24,892 nucleotides of DNA, from assembly GCA_021295835.1 (NCBI GenBank), contig JAGWBP010000032.1, forward strand, positions 1 to 24,892. Reading direction: 5' to 3'. This document shows, piece after piece, positions 14,918 to 23,516 of the stretch (position 1 is its first letter; every line of letters begins with the position of its first letter). This DNA comes from Gemmatimonadota bacterium (GTDB lineage Bacteria > Gemmatimonadota > Gemmatimonadetes > Longimicrobiales > Gaopeijiaceae). The position numbers and the translations under genes were made by a program. The notes below the pieces were generated by a model. The model did no database searches. It saw only the letters and a list, made by a program, of their open reading frames with translations, and was not told the origin of the DNA.

Positions 14918-15849
14918 TCGACGTTCTCGAGCTGCTCGCGGACGACCTCCAACTTCTCCTTCACCACAACCGCCGCGGCGGAGATTGCCGCGTCGTTCGC
15001 CTTGGCGGCAATGGTGTTGGCTTCGCGGCTCATCTCCTGCACGACGAAACCGAGGCGCTTGCCCACCCTGGCCGGGCCCCCCGCCTCTCCGGTCTCCTGG
15101 TCGGCGCTCATCGTATCGGCAACGAGCGCCATGTGCGACCTGATCCGCACGATCTCCTCGGCGATGTCCCACCGTTCGGCCAGATACGCGATCTCACGGG
15201 CGAGCCGCTCCTCGTCCACCTCTGGCCTCTCGGCGAGAATCGCCACCCTGGCCCGCAGGCGATCGCGTTCGCGCAGGAGGCGGGCCGGGGCCGCAGCCTC
15301 GATCGCGGCCACCATTTCGCCGATCTCTCGTAGGCTCCGCCTAAGCGCACTCTCCAGTCGGCCGCCCTCGGCTTCGCGCATCGCCACCACGCCGCCAAGC
15401 GCCGTCTCCACGCACCGGCCGAGCGCGTCCTCGTTGACCGCGGGGGCCGCCGACTCGGAGACGGCGAGCACACCCGGCAGCCGCACCAGCGCGTCCAACG
15501 ACACCGTGGCTCGGTAGTCGCCCTCCCCGGAGGCGAGCTCCCGAGACAGCGCCCGCATTAGCTCCGCGTAGTGGCGTGCGCGATCCAGGTCCAGAACGGG
15601 CGCGGGTTCCTCGCCGCCGCCGCCTTCGCAGCCGACCGCCACCGAGACGCTGCCCCGCGCCAGCGTACTCCGCACGAGCTCGACGACCCCCTCCTCCAGG
15701 CGCTGCCAACCTCTGGGGAGACGCACCCGCACATTCAGGTGGCGGTGGTTGACGGTCCTGATCTCGACGGCGATCGACGTCCCATCGGCCAGCGTCTCCT
15801 CGCCAGCCCCGTACCCCGTCATGCTGCGGATCACGGGGCGGTCCGCCAT
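14914..15849 (-). CDS. yicC: YicC family endoribonuclease
   Basis: Endoribonuclease of the YicC/YloC family, implicated in mRNA and small-RNA decay. 311 residues, slightly longer than E. coli YicC. The N-terminal hallmark IRSMTGYGAGEE and the EIRTVNHRHLNVRVRLP strand are present. The C-terminal DUF1732 part carries IRSHM, GKRLGFVVQEMSREANTI, AKANDAAIS and the terminal VREQLENVE. It begins the conserved yicC-gmk-rpoZ-coaBC block and overlaps gmk by four bases. Confidence 0.95.
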   Translation of the reverse strand: MADRPVIRSMTGYGAGEETLADGTSIAVEIRTVNHRHLNVRVRLPRGWQRLEEGVVELVRSTLARGSVSVAVGCEGGGGEEPAPVLDLDRARHYAELMRALSRELASGEGDYRATVSLDALVRLPGVLAVSESAAPAVNEDALGRCVETALGGVVAMREAEGGRLESALRRSLREIGEMVAAIEAAAPARLLRERDRLRARVAILAERPEVDEERLAREIAYLAERWDIAEEIVRIRSHMALVADTMSADQETGEAGGPARVGKRLGFVVQEMSREANTIAAKANDAAISAAAVVVKEKLEVVREQLENVE

Positions 15850-15880
15850 CGTCCGCGCCCGCCCCGCCTGAGGGCCGAGG

Positions 15881-17917
15881 TCAGTTCCAGAACGACCATC
15901 TCACCCCGTACATGCCGCGGTTAATCGGCAGGAGCACACCCGGCAGGTCCTGATTGTTCTCTCGAAGCGAGAAGTTCTCGATGGTGGCGAAGATATTGAG
16001 GGTGAGAATCCGCATCTGAAGGCGGAAGTACCAGTTCTGGTAGAAGGGGACCGACTGCGGAACCGGGTCCTCGTCGTCGTCCAGCAGGAGCGTATCCGTC
16101 GGAATGGGGATGTTCATCGCCGGGCGTCCGTGCACTCCGAGGTCGACCCACAGCTCGAAGTTGCCGGTCTCCAGGTAGGTGCGGTGGAGGGAGAAGCTGG
16201 CCCGGTATACGTAGTCGGGGAAGTAGAGAGGGGGTGCCTCCGTGGTGTCGGCATCCTCCCAGAACTGGACCTCGCCAGTCAGGGCCATCCCCTTAGGCCA
16301 GACAGGAAGTCTCCACGCCACCTCCCAACCGCGACGGGGCAGCTGCGGCAGCACCAGCCCCCCCCGGTCGAAGAGCAGCTCCGTGGGCCACACCGAGTCC
16401 GCCTCGATCCAAAGGCGCGAGACCGTCGCCTCGTAGCCCCGCCAGCGGGCGCGCGCGCCGAGCCGGGTGCCGCTCCGATCGGTAAAGCGGCCGGTCGGCT
16501 CCTCGGCGACCTCTCCGGTGTCGGGCTCTTCGGCGTCGGGCTCTTCGGGGGGGAGCGGGATCAGGAAGGGGACCGAGCGGGCGCCCTGGCCGCGTTCGAA
16601 GAAGAGTGCGCCTAAGGGGTGCGGCGTAGCCCATCCGCGCACGGAGTACCCAGTGCCGGAGCGCTCGCCCCACGACTCCCTCCAGGTCTTCGCGCCGACC
16701 CCTCCCCAGACGCCAGCGCGCGCCACGAGCTCCGCGCCAAGCTCGTTGTCGACCACGCCCTCGCCCTCGTTGAACCGAGCGGCGATCCTGGCCCAGAGGG
16801 CGCCCCGCGATCCGGTCAGGCGCGCTCCGCGCTGCCCCCGCGCCTCGACCGAGAAGGGGAACGACTCGGTGGTGTCGTCCACGGCCACCGAGGCACCGGT
16901 CGCCCAGCCCTCGGCAAGGAGTCCTTCCGCCACCGCCAGGCGTCCGTGCAGCGTCCAGTCAGAGCGCGTGGCCCCCGTCGGCGAATCCTCGAATGCGACC
17001 CGATCGGTCGCCATGCGCCGCAGCTCGTAGCGAAGGCCGGCGCGGTCGCCTAAGTGCACGCCGTAGCGAAACCAGACGCCGGTAATCGACCCCGGGTCGT
17101 CGCGGCCCTGCGTGTCGAGTCGCTCGAGCGCCAGCGCCCCCTTCCCGCCGAACACGCTGGGAAGGGAGAAGGTCGCGCGAAGGAGGTTGGTGTCCAGATC
17201 GCCGGTACCGGCCTCGATAAGCGACGACGGACGGCCATCGCTGTGGACAAGGCGGCGGAGGCGGACCTCGACACCCCCCGGGCGCTGCACCACCCTAACG
17301 CTCTCCAGCCCGGAGAGCGGGATGCGCGCCAAGTCGGGGAGCGACCCTTCGAGCGGCAGGTGCTCCACGCCGTCGTAGTAGAGCCGTAGCCCGCCCCCGG
17401 CGTATCCTACCGGAAAGACCGCCGTGGCATGGCCGAAGTCGCCGCTCCTCACGGCGATGAGCCCCGGGATGTCCGCCAGGAGCTCCCAGAGCGTCTGCCC
17501 GCGCACTCCCAGCAGCTCCCTGCGGTCCCACTCCCAGACGCCTGCGATGGGGTCGGCGGGTGTAGGGTCCGGTAGCGAGGGGAAGACCGGGGGACGCGGC
17601 AGGGTGTCGTGTGCGACGCTGTCGAGAGCGGCTGCGGGCAAGGTGTCGCCCGCAGCCGTGACCCCGCCAGCTCCGGCGGCCGGTGGGTCGGCGGCCAACG
17701 TGTCCGGGGCCTCGACGCCCGGATCGCCGCCTCCGCCGTCGAGCGAGTCGGCCGCCGAGATCCCCGAGTCGGAGGGGAGGGCAGTGGAATCCGGGGTCGC
17801 TTGCGCCGAGTCCGACTGGACCACAACCGAGTCGGGCGGGTCCTGCGCCGCGATGGACTCGCCCGCCCACACCGCCAGGAGTGCCAGCAGCGGTGCCATG
17901 AGCCTGTTCGGCTTCAC
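15881..17917 (-). CDS. outer-membrane beta-barrel protein with TonB-plug-like domain
   Basis: 678 residues from GTG 17917, which overlaps the pepA stop as GTGA. A signal peptide (MKPNRLMAPLLALLAVWAG.., cleavage after IAA near residue 24) is followed by an Asp/Ser/Pro/Ala-rich linker to about 110. A plug-like module follows (about 125-225: GQTLWELLADIPGLIAV, LRLYYDGVEHLPLEGS, LESVRVVQRPGGVEVRL). The rest is alternating aromatic/polar strands ending YGVRWSFWN, a typical barrel C-terminus. The barrel is shorter than in siderophore receptors and no TonB box was recognised. The cargo is unknown. It is an exported protein of unknown role inside a housekeeping operon, between pepA and yicC. Confidence 0.75.
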   Translation of the reverse strand: MKPNRLMAPLLALLAVWAGESIAAQDPPDSVVVQSDSAQATPDSTALPSDSGISAADSLDGGGGDPGVEAPDTLAADPPAAGAGGVTAAGDTLPAAALDSVAHDTLPRPPVFPSLPDPTPADPIAGVWEWDRRELLGVRGQTLWELLADIPGLIAVRSGDFGHATAVFPVGYAGGGLRLYYDGVEHLPLEGSLPDLARIPLSGLESVRVVQRPGGVEVRLRRLVHSDGRPSSLIEAGTGDLDTNLLRATFSLPSVFGGKGALALERLDTQGRDDPGSITGVWFRYGVHLGDRAGLRYELRRMATDRVAFEDSPTGATRSDWTLHGRLAVAEGLLAEGWATGASVAVDDTTESFPFSVEARGQRGARLTGSRGALWARIAARFNEGEGVVDNELGAELVARAGVWGGVGAKTWRESWGERSGTGYSVRGWATPHPLGALFFERGQGARSVPFLIPLPPEEPDAEEPDTGEVAEEPTGRFTDRSGTRLGARARWRGYEATVSRLWIEADSVWPTELLFDRGGLVLPQLPRRGWEVAWRLPVWPKGMALTGEVQFWEDADTTEAPPLYFPDYVYRASFSLHRTYLETGNFELWVDLGVHGRPAMNIPIPTDTLLLDDDEDPVPQSVPFYQNWYFRLQMRILTLNIFATIENFSLRENNQDLPGVLLPINRGMYGVRWSFWN

Positions 17918-19425
17918 CGACCCGCCCTCGCCCATAGCCACTCGAGGAGGAGTCGGCAGGGCGTCCCCGTGGGGCCGTCCCGGAGGTACGGTCGGTCGCT
18001 GCTGCCGTAGGCGGTTCCGGCGATGTCCAGGTGCGCCCAGGGCGCGTCTCCGGCGAATTCGGCTAGGAAGCAGGCGGCGGTGATCGTCCCGGCGGCCCTC
18101 CCGCCCACATTCTTCAGGTCCGCGCAGTCGCTATCGAGCTGCTTGCGGTACTCGGCGCCCATCGGCAGCCGCCAGCACCGCTCGCCGGAGCGCTCCCCTG
18201 CGGCGAGGATCTCTCGCGCGAGCTCCTCGTCGCTGTCGAGGAGGGCGGACCTATGGTGGCCGAGCGCTACGACGCAGGCCCCGGTGAGGGTGGCGCAGTC
18301 GACGACGGCCGCTGGCCTCCACCCCTTGGCGTAGTCCAGCGCGTCGGCGAGGATCAGGCGGCCCTCGGCGTCCGTATTCACCACCTCGACGGACTTGCCG
18401 GCGCGGGTGCGCACCACATCGCCCGGCTTGGTCGCCATCCCCCCGGGCAGATTCTCGGCACACGGCACCACCGCCGCCACATTCGCCTCCAGGCCGAGGC
18501 GCCCGACTGCCAGCATCGCTCCCAGGACGGCCGCGCCCCCGGACATGTCGTACTTCATCTTCTCCATGCCCTTGGCTGGCTTGAGCGAAATCCCCCCAGC
18601 ATCGAAGGTAAGGCCCTTGCCGACCAGGACGAGCGGCGCCTCGCCGGATTTTCCTCCCCGGTGGCGAAGCACAATGAGGCGGGGCTCCTCGCGAGAGCCT
18701 CTCGACACCGCGAGCAAGGCCCCCATCCGTTCCTCCTCGAGCTCCCCGGGGCCCAGGACCTTGCACTCGAGACCCACCTCGTCGGCCATTCGCCGCGCCT
18801 CGGCAGCCAGGTGCGACGGGGTCGCCACATTGGCTGGCCGGGCCTGCAGCGTGCGAGCCCAGTTCTCGGCATCGGCGAAGAGCGTGCCCCTTGCGAGCGC
18901 CCCCTCCCAGCCAGACCCCCGCGTACCCGCAATGAGGGCCGACTCCACCATCGGAGGATGAGTGTCTTCGAGCGCGCCGCAGCCATCGGCCGCTGGCTGC
19001 GACCTGAGCTCGTCATAGCGCCAGGAAGCGAGCGCCAGACCCTCGGCCAGCGCTTGGACGGCCGCCTCGTCGACCGAGCCCGACAGGTGGTCGGCGCAGA
19101 GGGCAAGCGACGTCACCCGGCAGCGCTCGGCCGTCCGCACCGCCCTGCCAGCCGCCGATCGCAGCTCCTCCGGCGCGGCGGACGCAGCATTGCCCACCCC
19201 CAGGAAGAGCACCCGGCGCGGTCCGTTCCCATCGGCCCGATACCCCAGCAAACGCTCGCCGGAGCGTCCGCGAAAGTCGCCGGAGGCCGCGGCCAGCGAG
19301 AGCGTCCTCCCCGAGGCCGCGTCGAGATCCCGGAGATCCTCGAAGGGACGGTCCGCCGCCACGAGCGCGACCATCAGCGGGGTCTCTACGCTCTCCGGCG
19401 AGGCGTGGGCTAGCTCTAGGCGCAC
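17914..19425 (-). CDS. pepA: leucyl aminopeptidase (M17 family)
   Basis: Cytoplasmic di-zinc/manganese aminopeptidase in peptide turnover. 503 residues, normal length. The N-terminal macro-like domain is divergent (about 1-170). The catalytic domain has VGKGLTFDAGGISLKP (metal-binding Lys and Asp), KYDMSGGAAVLG, NTDAEGRLILADALDYA (signature with Asp and Glu ligands), and ATLTGA. GTG 19425 starts six bases after the icd stop, without a strong ribosome binding site, so coupling to icd is likely. The stop overlaps the next gene. Confidence 0.95.
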   Translation of the reverse strand: MRLELAHASPESVETPLMVALVAADRPFEDLRDLDAASGRTLSLAAASGDFRGRSGERLLGYRADGNGPRRVLFLGVGNAASAAPEELRSAAGRAVRTAERCRVTSLALCADHLSGSVDEAAVQALAEGLALASWRYDELRSQPAADGCGALEDTHPPMVESALIAGTRGSGWEGALARGTLFADAENWARTLQARPANVATPSHLAAEARRMADEVGLECKVLGPGELEEERMGALLAVSRGSREEPRLIVLRHRGGKSGEAPLVLVGKGLTFDAGGISLKPAKGMEKMKYDMSGGAAVLGAMLAVGRLGLEANVAAVVPCAENLPGGMATKPGDVVRTRAGKSVEVVNTDAEGRLILADALDYAKGWRPAAVVDCATLTGACVVALGHHRSALLDSDEELAREILAAGERSGERCWRLPMGAEYRKQLDSDCADLKNVGGRAAGTITAACFLAEFAGDAPWAHLDIAGTAYGSSDRPYLRDGPTGTPCRLLLEWLWARAGR

Positions 19426-19431
19426 TGCCGT

Positions 19432-20667
19432 TTACATGTGCTCGACGATCGTCTCGCCGAAACCGGTTGTCGAGACCCGGGTCGCGTCCCGCATCTGGCG
19501 CTCCAGGTCGTATGTCACCCGCCTGGCCGCGACCGCCCCCTCAACGCCGCGTCCGACGGCCCTCGCCGCTTCCTCCCAGCCGAGGTGATCCAGCATCATC
19601 GCCGCCGAGAGGATCAGCGATCCGGGGTTGACCCGGTTCATCCCCGCGTACTTGGGAGCGGTTCCGTGGGTCGCCTCGAAGAGCGCCACCGAGTCGCCGA
19701 CGTTGGCGCCTGGCGCCATGCCGAGCCCGCCGACCTGCGCCGCGCATGCATCCGAGAGGTAGTCGCCATTCAGGTTGGGCGTGGCAAGGACCGAGTATTC
19801 GTGGGGGCGGAGGAGCACCTGCTGGAACATCGAGTCGGCAATCCGGTCCTTGACGATGACGCGCCCCCGCCGCTCCTCGCCCTCCAGGAGGCGCGCCTCT
19901 GACACTGTGGAGTCGGCAAAGCGCTCGGCCGCCACCTCGTACCCCCAGTCGCGAAACGCCCCCTCGGTGTGCTTCATGATGTTGCCCTTGTGCACCAGGG
20001 TGACCGAATCCCTGCCCCGGGAGAGGGCGTAGAGGATCGCGGCCGCCACATGGCGCTTGGTCCCGAAGGGGCTGATCGACTTGATCCCAATCCCGCTCCC
20101 CCTGCGGACCGAGGCATCCATCGACCCCTGCAGGAAGTCGCGCACCCGCTCTGCCTCGGGAGTCTTCGATCCCCACTCGATCCCGGTGTAGACATCTTCG
20201 GTGTTCTCGCGGAAGATCACCAGATCCACCTTCTCGGGCTCGCGCACTGGCGAGGGCACGCCAGGGATCCACCGCACCGGACGAATGCACGAGTACAGAT
20301 CCAGCGCCTGCCGGAGCGCCACATTGAGCGAGCGGATGCCGCGGCCGACCGGAGTGGTGAGCGGCCCCTTGATCGCCACCCTGAACTCCGCCAGCGCTGC
20401 CAGCGTCTCCTGCGGGAGCCAGTCGCCAGTCAACTTGCGGGCCTTCTCGCCAGCGTAGAGCTCCATCCACGCGATCCGGCGCACTCCCCCGTACGCCTTC
20501 CGCACCGCTGCGTCGACCACACTCCGCGTCGCCGCCCAGATGTCGGGACCTGTCCCGTCTCCCTCGATGAAGGGGACGATCGGAGCGTCGGGGACGACTC
20601 GGTCGCCGGTGTCGCCGAGGATCCTCCCGCCGTCGGCGGGAATCTGTGCGTAGCTGTACGACGACAC
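19432..20667 (-). CDS. icd: NADP-dependent isocitrate dehydrogenase
   Basis: Oxidative decarboxylation of isocitrate to 2-oxoglutarate in the TCA cycle. 411 residues from GTG 20667. The substrate residues fall at the same numbers as in E. coli Icd: Ser113, Asn115, Arg119, Arg129, Arg153 and Tyr160. HGTAPKYAG near the C-terminus carries the Lys-Tyr pair of the NADP-specific type. AGGAG with seven-base spacing precedes GTG 20667; the frame is open 63 codons further upstream but that part is unrelated to the family. Ser113, the AceK phosphorylation site in E. coli, is present; no aceK is visible here. It is first in the long minus-strand unit, with a leader of about 150 bases. Confidence 0.96.
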   Translation of the reverse strand: MSSYSYAQIPADGGRILGDTGDRVVPDAPIVPFIEGDGTGPDIWAATRSVVDAAVRKAYGGVRRIAWMELYAGEKARKLTGDWLPQETLAALAEFRVAIKGPLTTPVGRGIRSLNVALRQALDLYSCIRPVRWIPGVPSPVREPEKVDLVIFRENTEDVYTGIEWGSKTPEAERVRDFLQGSMDASVRRGSGIGIKSISPFGTKRHVAAAILYALSRGRDSVTLVHKGNIMKHTEGAFRDWGYEVAAERFADSTVSEARLLEGEERRGRVIVKDRIADSMFQQVLLRPHEYSVLATPNLNGDYLSDACAAQVGGLGMAPGANVGDSVALFEATHGTAPKYAGMNRVNPGSLILSAAMMLDHLGWEEAARAVGRGVEGAVAARRVTYDLERQMRDATRVSTTGFGETIVEHM

Positions 20668-20827
20668 GAGGCCACTCCTGGATGTCCGTGGTTGCGTTAG
20701 CCCGACGCCCCGCAGATCGTTCGACGCAGGACCACTGCCAGCAATCCAATCTTGCGGTTGGGAGGCGGCATTTGAAGGGGTTGGAGCGCCCGTCGGTTGC
20801 CTCCCGCGCAGGCGAGTGGGCACTCCG

Positions 20828-20857
20828 ATTGACAAATAGTGCCCTGAATCTGTCAAT
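20828..20857. promoter_or_regulatory. perfect inverted repeat with symmetrical promoter-like elements
   Basis: ATTGACA (20828-20834) and TGTCAAT (20851-20857) are exact inverted copies 16 bp apart. On each strand the arm supplies a consensus TTGACA -35; 17 bp further the opposite arm supplies GTCAAT, a weak -10. One site could therefore fire toward the Fic-like gene (leader about 42 bases) and toward icd (leader about 154 bases), but not both at once. It could also simply be an operator for a dimeric regulator. It is the most AT-rich part of the 238-bp divergent intergenic region, in which nothing else stands out. Confidence 0.45.
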
Positions 20858-20905
20858 TCGAGTGGTTCGAAGCAGTGGACGCGATACCCGGGTCGGAGGA
20901 AAGAC

Positions 20906-22012
20906 GTGAGCGCACCTGCAGGGCGGATTCGCTTCAGGCGGCAGTGGGGGATCTCTCCCCGGACGCGCTACCAGCTCGGGCGCTGCGACGCGATGGCGTC
21001 GGCGATCCGGGCGATGCCGCTCCACCCCGATGATCGGCGGCGGCTCCGGGAGTCGTCGCTCGAGCGGGCTGCCAGGGCGATCGCCTCGCTCCAGGACGAC
21101 CGGCCGGGAGCGGCGGGAGGGAGCGACGAGCTGGCGGAAGACTGCGCAGTCGCCATGCGGCGGCTACACGACAGAGTCCAGGTGGCAGGGGAGGCGGAAG
21201 ACACGCCCCTTCTCGACGCCGATACCCTCCTCGGTGCGCATCTCCTCCTCGCAGGAGGCCCGGACGATCGCCGGGACTGGGGTGCCGGAGGGTACCGCAC
21301 CAGGCGCTGCGCCACGCCAGAGGGCGCACCGGACGCGGCGGAGGTGCCGACGCTCGTCGGCGAGCTAATCGCGTGGCTGAGCCGGGAGCTCGCCAAGGGT
21401 GGAAGGGGGTTCCGCTTCGGGCGCGCGGTCGTGCGGGCGCTGGCCGCTCACGCGCACATCCTGGCGATCAGTCCCTTCCGGGGTGGCAACCGTGCGGCCG
21501 CAGCGCTGATCGAAGGCAATATACTCGCAGGCGCAGGGTGCCCGACGGTTGCATCGCACATACAGCCAGAGCTCTACCTGCGCACGAGGGAGGAGTACGC
21601 GCGTGCGATGGACCGCTGTCGGCGCGACCGGTCGCTCACCTCCTTTGTCGAGTACGGCGTGGCAGGGCTTGCGGACGGAGTGCGGGAGGTCATGACAGAG
21701 ATGGTCGACACAAGTCTACGCTCGAGCTGGCGGTGCCTAGTCCGCGAGCGGCTGGCTGCAAGCGTGTCGCGGAAGCGCAGCGTGCTGGCGAGGCGGCGAC
21801 AGCTGATCCTCGCCCTGCCGCTCGACGGCGCTCTCGGGCTCGACGAGATGATGGGCCTGAACGCCGGCGTCGCCGAACCCTACGCCGATCTGTCGCGCCG
21901 GACGCTGCGCCGCGATCTGGCCTTCCTGCGCGATGCGGGCCTGATAGTTGAGCGCGAGGGGGGTTGGTCCGCCAACACCGCGGCACTCCGCCCCGGCGGT
22001 GCTGGCCGATAG
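20906..22012 (+). CDS. Fic-like protein with degenerate active site and C-terminal winged helix
   Basis: 368 residues from GTG 20906, with GGAGG just upstream. The middle matches Fic proteins: AGGYRTRRC (family GxYR strand) at about 127, EVPTLVGELIAWL, then the helix HAHILAISPFRGGNRAAAAL. The Fic motif HPFxDGNGR is altered to SPFRG-GNR: the catalytic His position is Ser189, the metal-binding Asp is not at its place and one residue is missing. AMP transfer by the normal mechanism is therefore unlikely. The C-terminal 60 residues (SRRTLRRDLAFLRDAGLIVE) look like a winged-helix DNA-binding domain, as in many Fic proteins. No toxin-antitoxin partner is adjacent. A regulator using an inactive Fic fold is the best guess, not proven. 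Confidence 0.75.
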   Translation: MSAPAGRIRFRRQWGISPRTRYQLGRCDAMASAIRAMPLHPDDRRRLRESSLERAARAIASLQDDRPGAAGGSDELAEDCAVAMRRLHDRVQVAGEAEDTPLLDADTLLGAHLLLAGGPDDRRDWGAGGYRTRRCATPEGAPDAAEVPTLVGELIAWLSRELAKGGRGFRFGRAVVRALAAHAHILAISPFRGGNRAAAALIEGNILAGAGCPTVASHIQPELYLRTREEYARAMDRCRRDRSLTSFVEYGVAGLADGVREVMTEMVDTSLRSSWRCLVRERLAASVSRKRSVLARRRQLILALPLDGALGLDEMMGLNAGVAEPYADLSRRTLRRDLAFLRDAGLIVEREGGWSANTAALRPGGAGR

Positions 22013-22023
22013 TGCCTGATTCC

Positions 22024-22503
22024 ATGGCGGAGCCCGAGCGCGACAAGGGGCGCGTCCTCGCGATCGACTACGGGACCCGTCGGATCGGACTGGCCCTGAG
22101 CGACCCCACCGGGACGCTGGCCACTCCGCTCTGCACGCTTCCGAGGAGGCGGGGCAAGCGTCCGCCCACGGCTCGAATCCTGGAGATCGCAAGCGGCCGT
22201 CGCGTGGCGCACCTGGTGCTGGGTCTTCCGAGAGCGATCGACGGTAGCGACAATTCGTGGACCGAGGCGGTGCGCGACTTTGGAAGACGGCTGGAGGCCC
22301 GGAGTGGTCTGCCCGTACACCTCGTCGACGAGGAGTGCACCTCGGTCGAGGCGCGGGCCAGGATCGGCGCCATCGGGCCGATCGGCAGGCAGAGGAAGGA
22401 CAAGGCGAGGATAGATGCAGCGGCGGCGGCAATCATCCTCCAGGAGTGGCTCGACGAGCGCCGCCCGGCCGAGGCGTCCCCAGTTGAAGAGCGCTCGGGT
22501 TAG
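22024..22503 (+). CDS. ruvX: RuvX/YqgF Holliday junction resolvase-like nuclease
   Basis: RNase H-fold nuclease linked to pre-16S rRNA processing and resolution of branched DNA. 159 residues from ATG 22024. AIDYGTRRIGLALSDPTGTL carries catalytic Asp15; VLGLPRAIDGSDN, VDEECTSVEA and ARIDAAAAAIIL (last catalytic Asp) follow. GTG 22012, overlapping the Fic-like stop as TAGTG, is an alternative start adding four residues. ruvX next to mltG is a common bacterial arrangement. Confidence 0.94.
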   Translation: MAEPERDKGRVLAIDYGTRRIGLALSDPTGTLATPLCTLPRRRGKRPPTARILEIASGRRVAHLVLGLPRAIDGSDNSWTEAVRDFGRRLEARSGLPVHLVDEECTSVEARARIGAIGPIGRQRKDKARIDAAAAAIILQEWLDERRPAEASPVEERSG

Positions 22504-23488
22504 CCAGGCCGCACGCGAGGGGCTGCTCGTGCTCACCGTCGTATGGGCGGCGCAGGGGTGCGCGTCACAGAGTCCGGTCGAGGAGGTGTTCGTGGAGATT
22601 CCGATCGGCACCCCGTACAGCGATGTGCCGCGGATCCTCGCTCAGCGCGGGGTAATCGGCCTGCCGACGCTCTTCGGGATCTACGGGCGGGCGCGGCGGC
22701 TGGACCGCTCGGTCAAGGCTGGCACCTATCGGCTCGCCCGGGGTGCAGGCTTTGCCGAAGTATACGACGCCCTCTCGCGCGGCACCGTCGTGACCTACCC
22801 CGTCACCTTCCCCGAGGGGATGACGCTCGCCGCGATGGCACCCCGAATCGCCAAGGCCGCCGGGACCGATTCGGCCTCGGTGGTCAACACACTTGGCGAC
22901 AGCGAGCTGCACACCCGCTGGGACGTACCGGGACCCGGACTCGAGGGCTACCTCTTCCCCGACACATACCGCTTCGCGGAGGGCGTTGGAATCGAACGGA
23001 TCGTCGCTGCGATGATTGCCCGCTACCGGGCCTACTGGACCCCCGACCGCCGCGACGCGCTCGCCCGTTCGGGAATGACCGAGCAGGAGGTGGTCACCTT
23101 GGCATCGATCGTCCAGGCCGAGGCCGGACACAACTCCGAGATGCCCACGATCGCGGGCGTATTCCACAATCGGCTGCGCATCGGCATGCGCCTTCAGGCC
23201 GACCCGACGATCCATTACGCCCTTCCCCACGGCCATCGACCGCGACTACTCTACGCAGCGATGGACTCCGTCAGGGACCACCCCTACAACACCTACACGC
23301 ACGCGGGGCTTCCTCCCGGGCCCGTCTGCGCCCCTGGCGCGGTTGCCCTGGACGCCGCCATGAGGCCGATCGACACGGACTACCTCTACTTTGTCCGGGG
23401 AGAGGACCGCATGCATGTCTTTTCGAAGACCCTCGACGAGCACAATGCAGCAGTACAGAGGGCCCGGCACCTGGACGAACGCGGATAG
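22484..23488 (+). CDS. mltG: endolytic murein transglycosylase MltG
   Basis: Cleaves nascent glycan strands in the periplasm and is thought to terminate peptidoglycan polymerisation. 334 residues from TTG 22484, which has GAGG nine bases upstream and overlaps ruvX by 20 bp. A LysM-like part (about 35-100) precedes the YceG catalytic domain: GLEGYLFPDTYRF, LASIVQAEAG with catalytic Glu213, FHNRLRIGMRLQADPTIHYA, YNTYTHAGLPPGPVCAPG and DYLYFV. Instead of a clear membrane helix, the N-terminus reads LLVLTVVWAAQGC, a signal peptide with a lipobox-like end at Cys26, so it may be a lipoprotein. ATG 22415 in frame would add 23 Arg/Ser-rich residues. Confidence 0.94.
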   Translation: MKSARVSQAAREGLLVLTVVWAAQGCASQSPVEEVFVEIPIGTPYSDVPRILAQRGVIGLPTLFGIYGRARRLDRSVKAGTYRLARGAGFAEVYDALSRGTVVTYPVTFPEGMTLAAMAPRIAKAAGTDSASVVNTLGDSELHTRWDVPGPGLEGYLFPDTYRFAEGVGIERIVAAMIARYRAYWTPDRRDALARSGMTEQEVVTLASIVQAEAGHNSEMPTIAGVFHNRLRIGMRLQADPTIHYALPHGHRPRLLYAAMDSVRDHPYNTYTHAGLPPGPVCAPGAVALDAAMRPIDTDYLYFVRGEDRMHVFSKTLDEHNAAVQRARHLDERG

Positions 23489-23516
23489 CGCGACCACACC
23501 CCTGCGGTCGTTTCCG

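Noticed and set aside
18253..19413. 386-codon plus-strand ORF
   Set aside because: It is antisense to pepA, with Arg/His-rich shadow composition.
19541..21025. 494-codon minus-strand ORF
   Set aside because: It is a frame-shifted shadow of icd crossing the divergent intergenic region.
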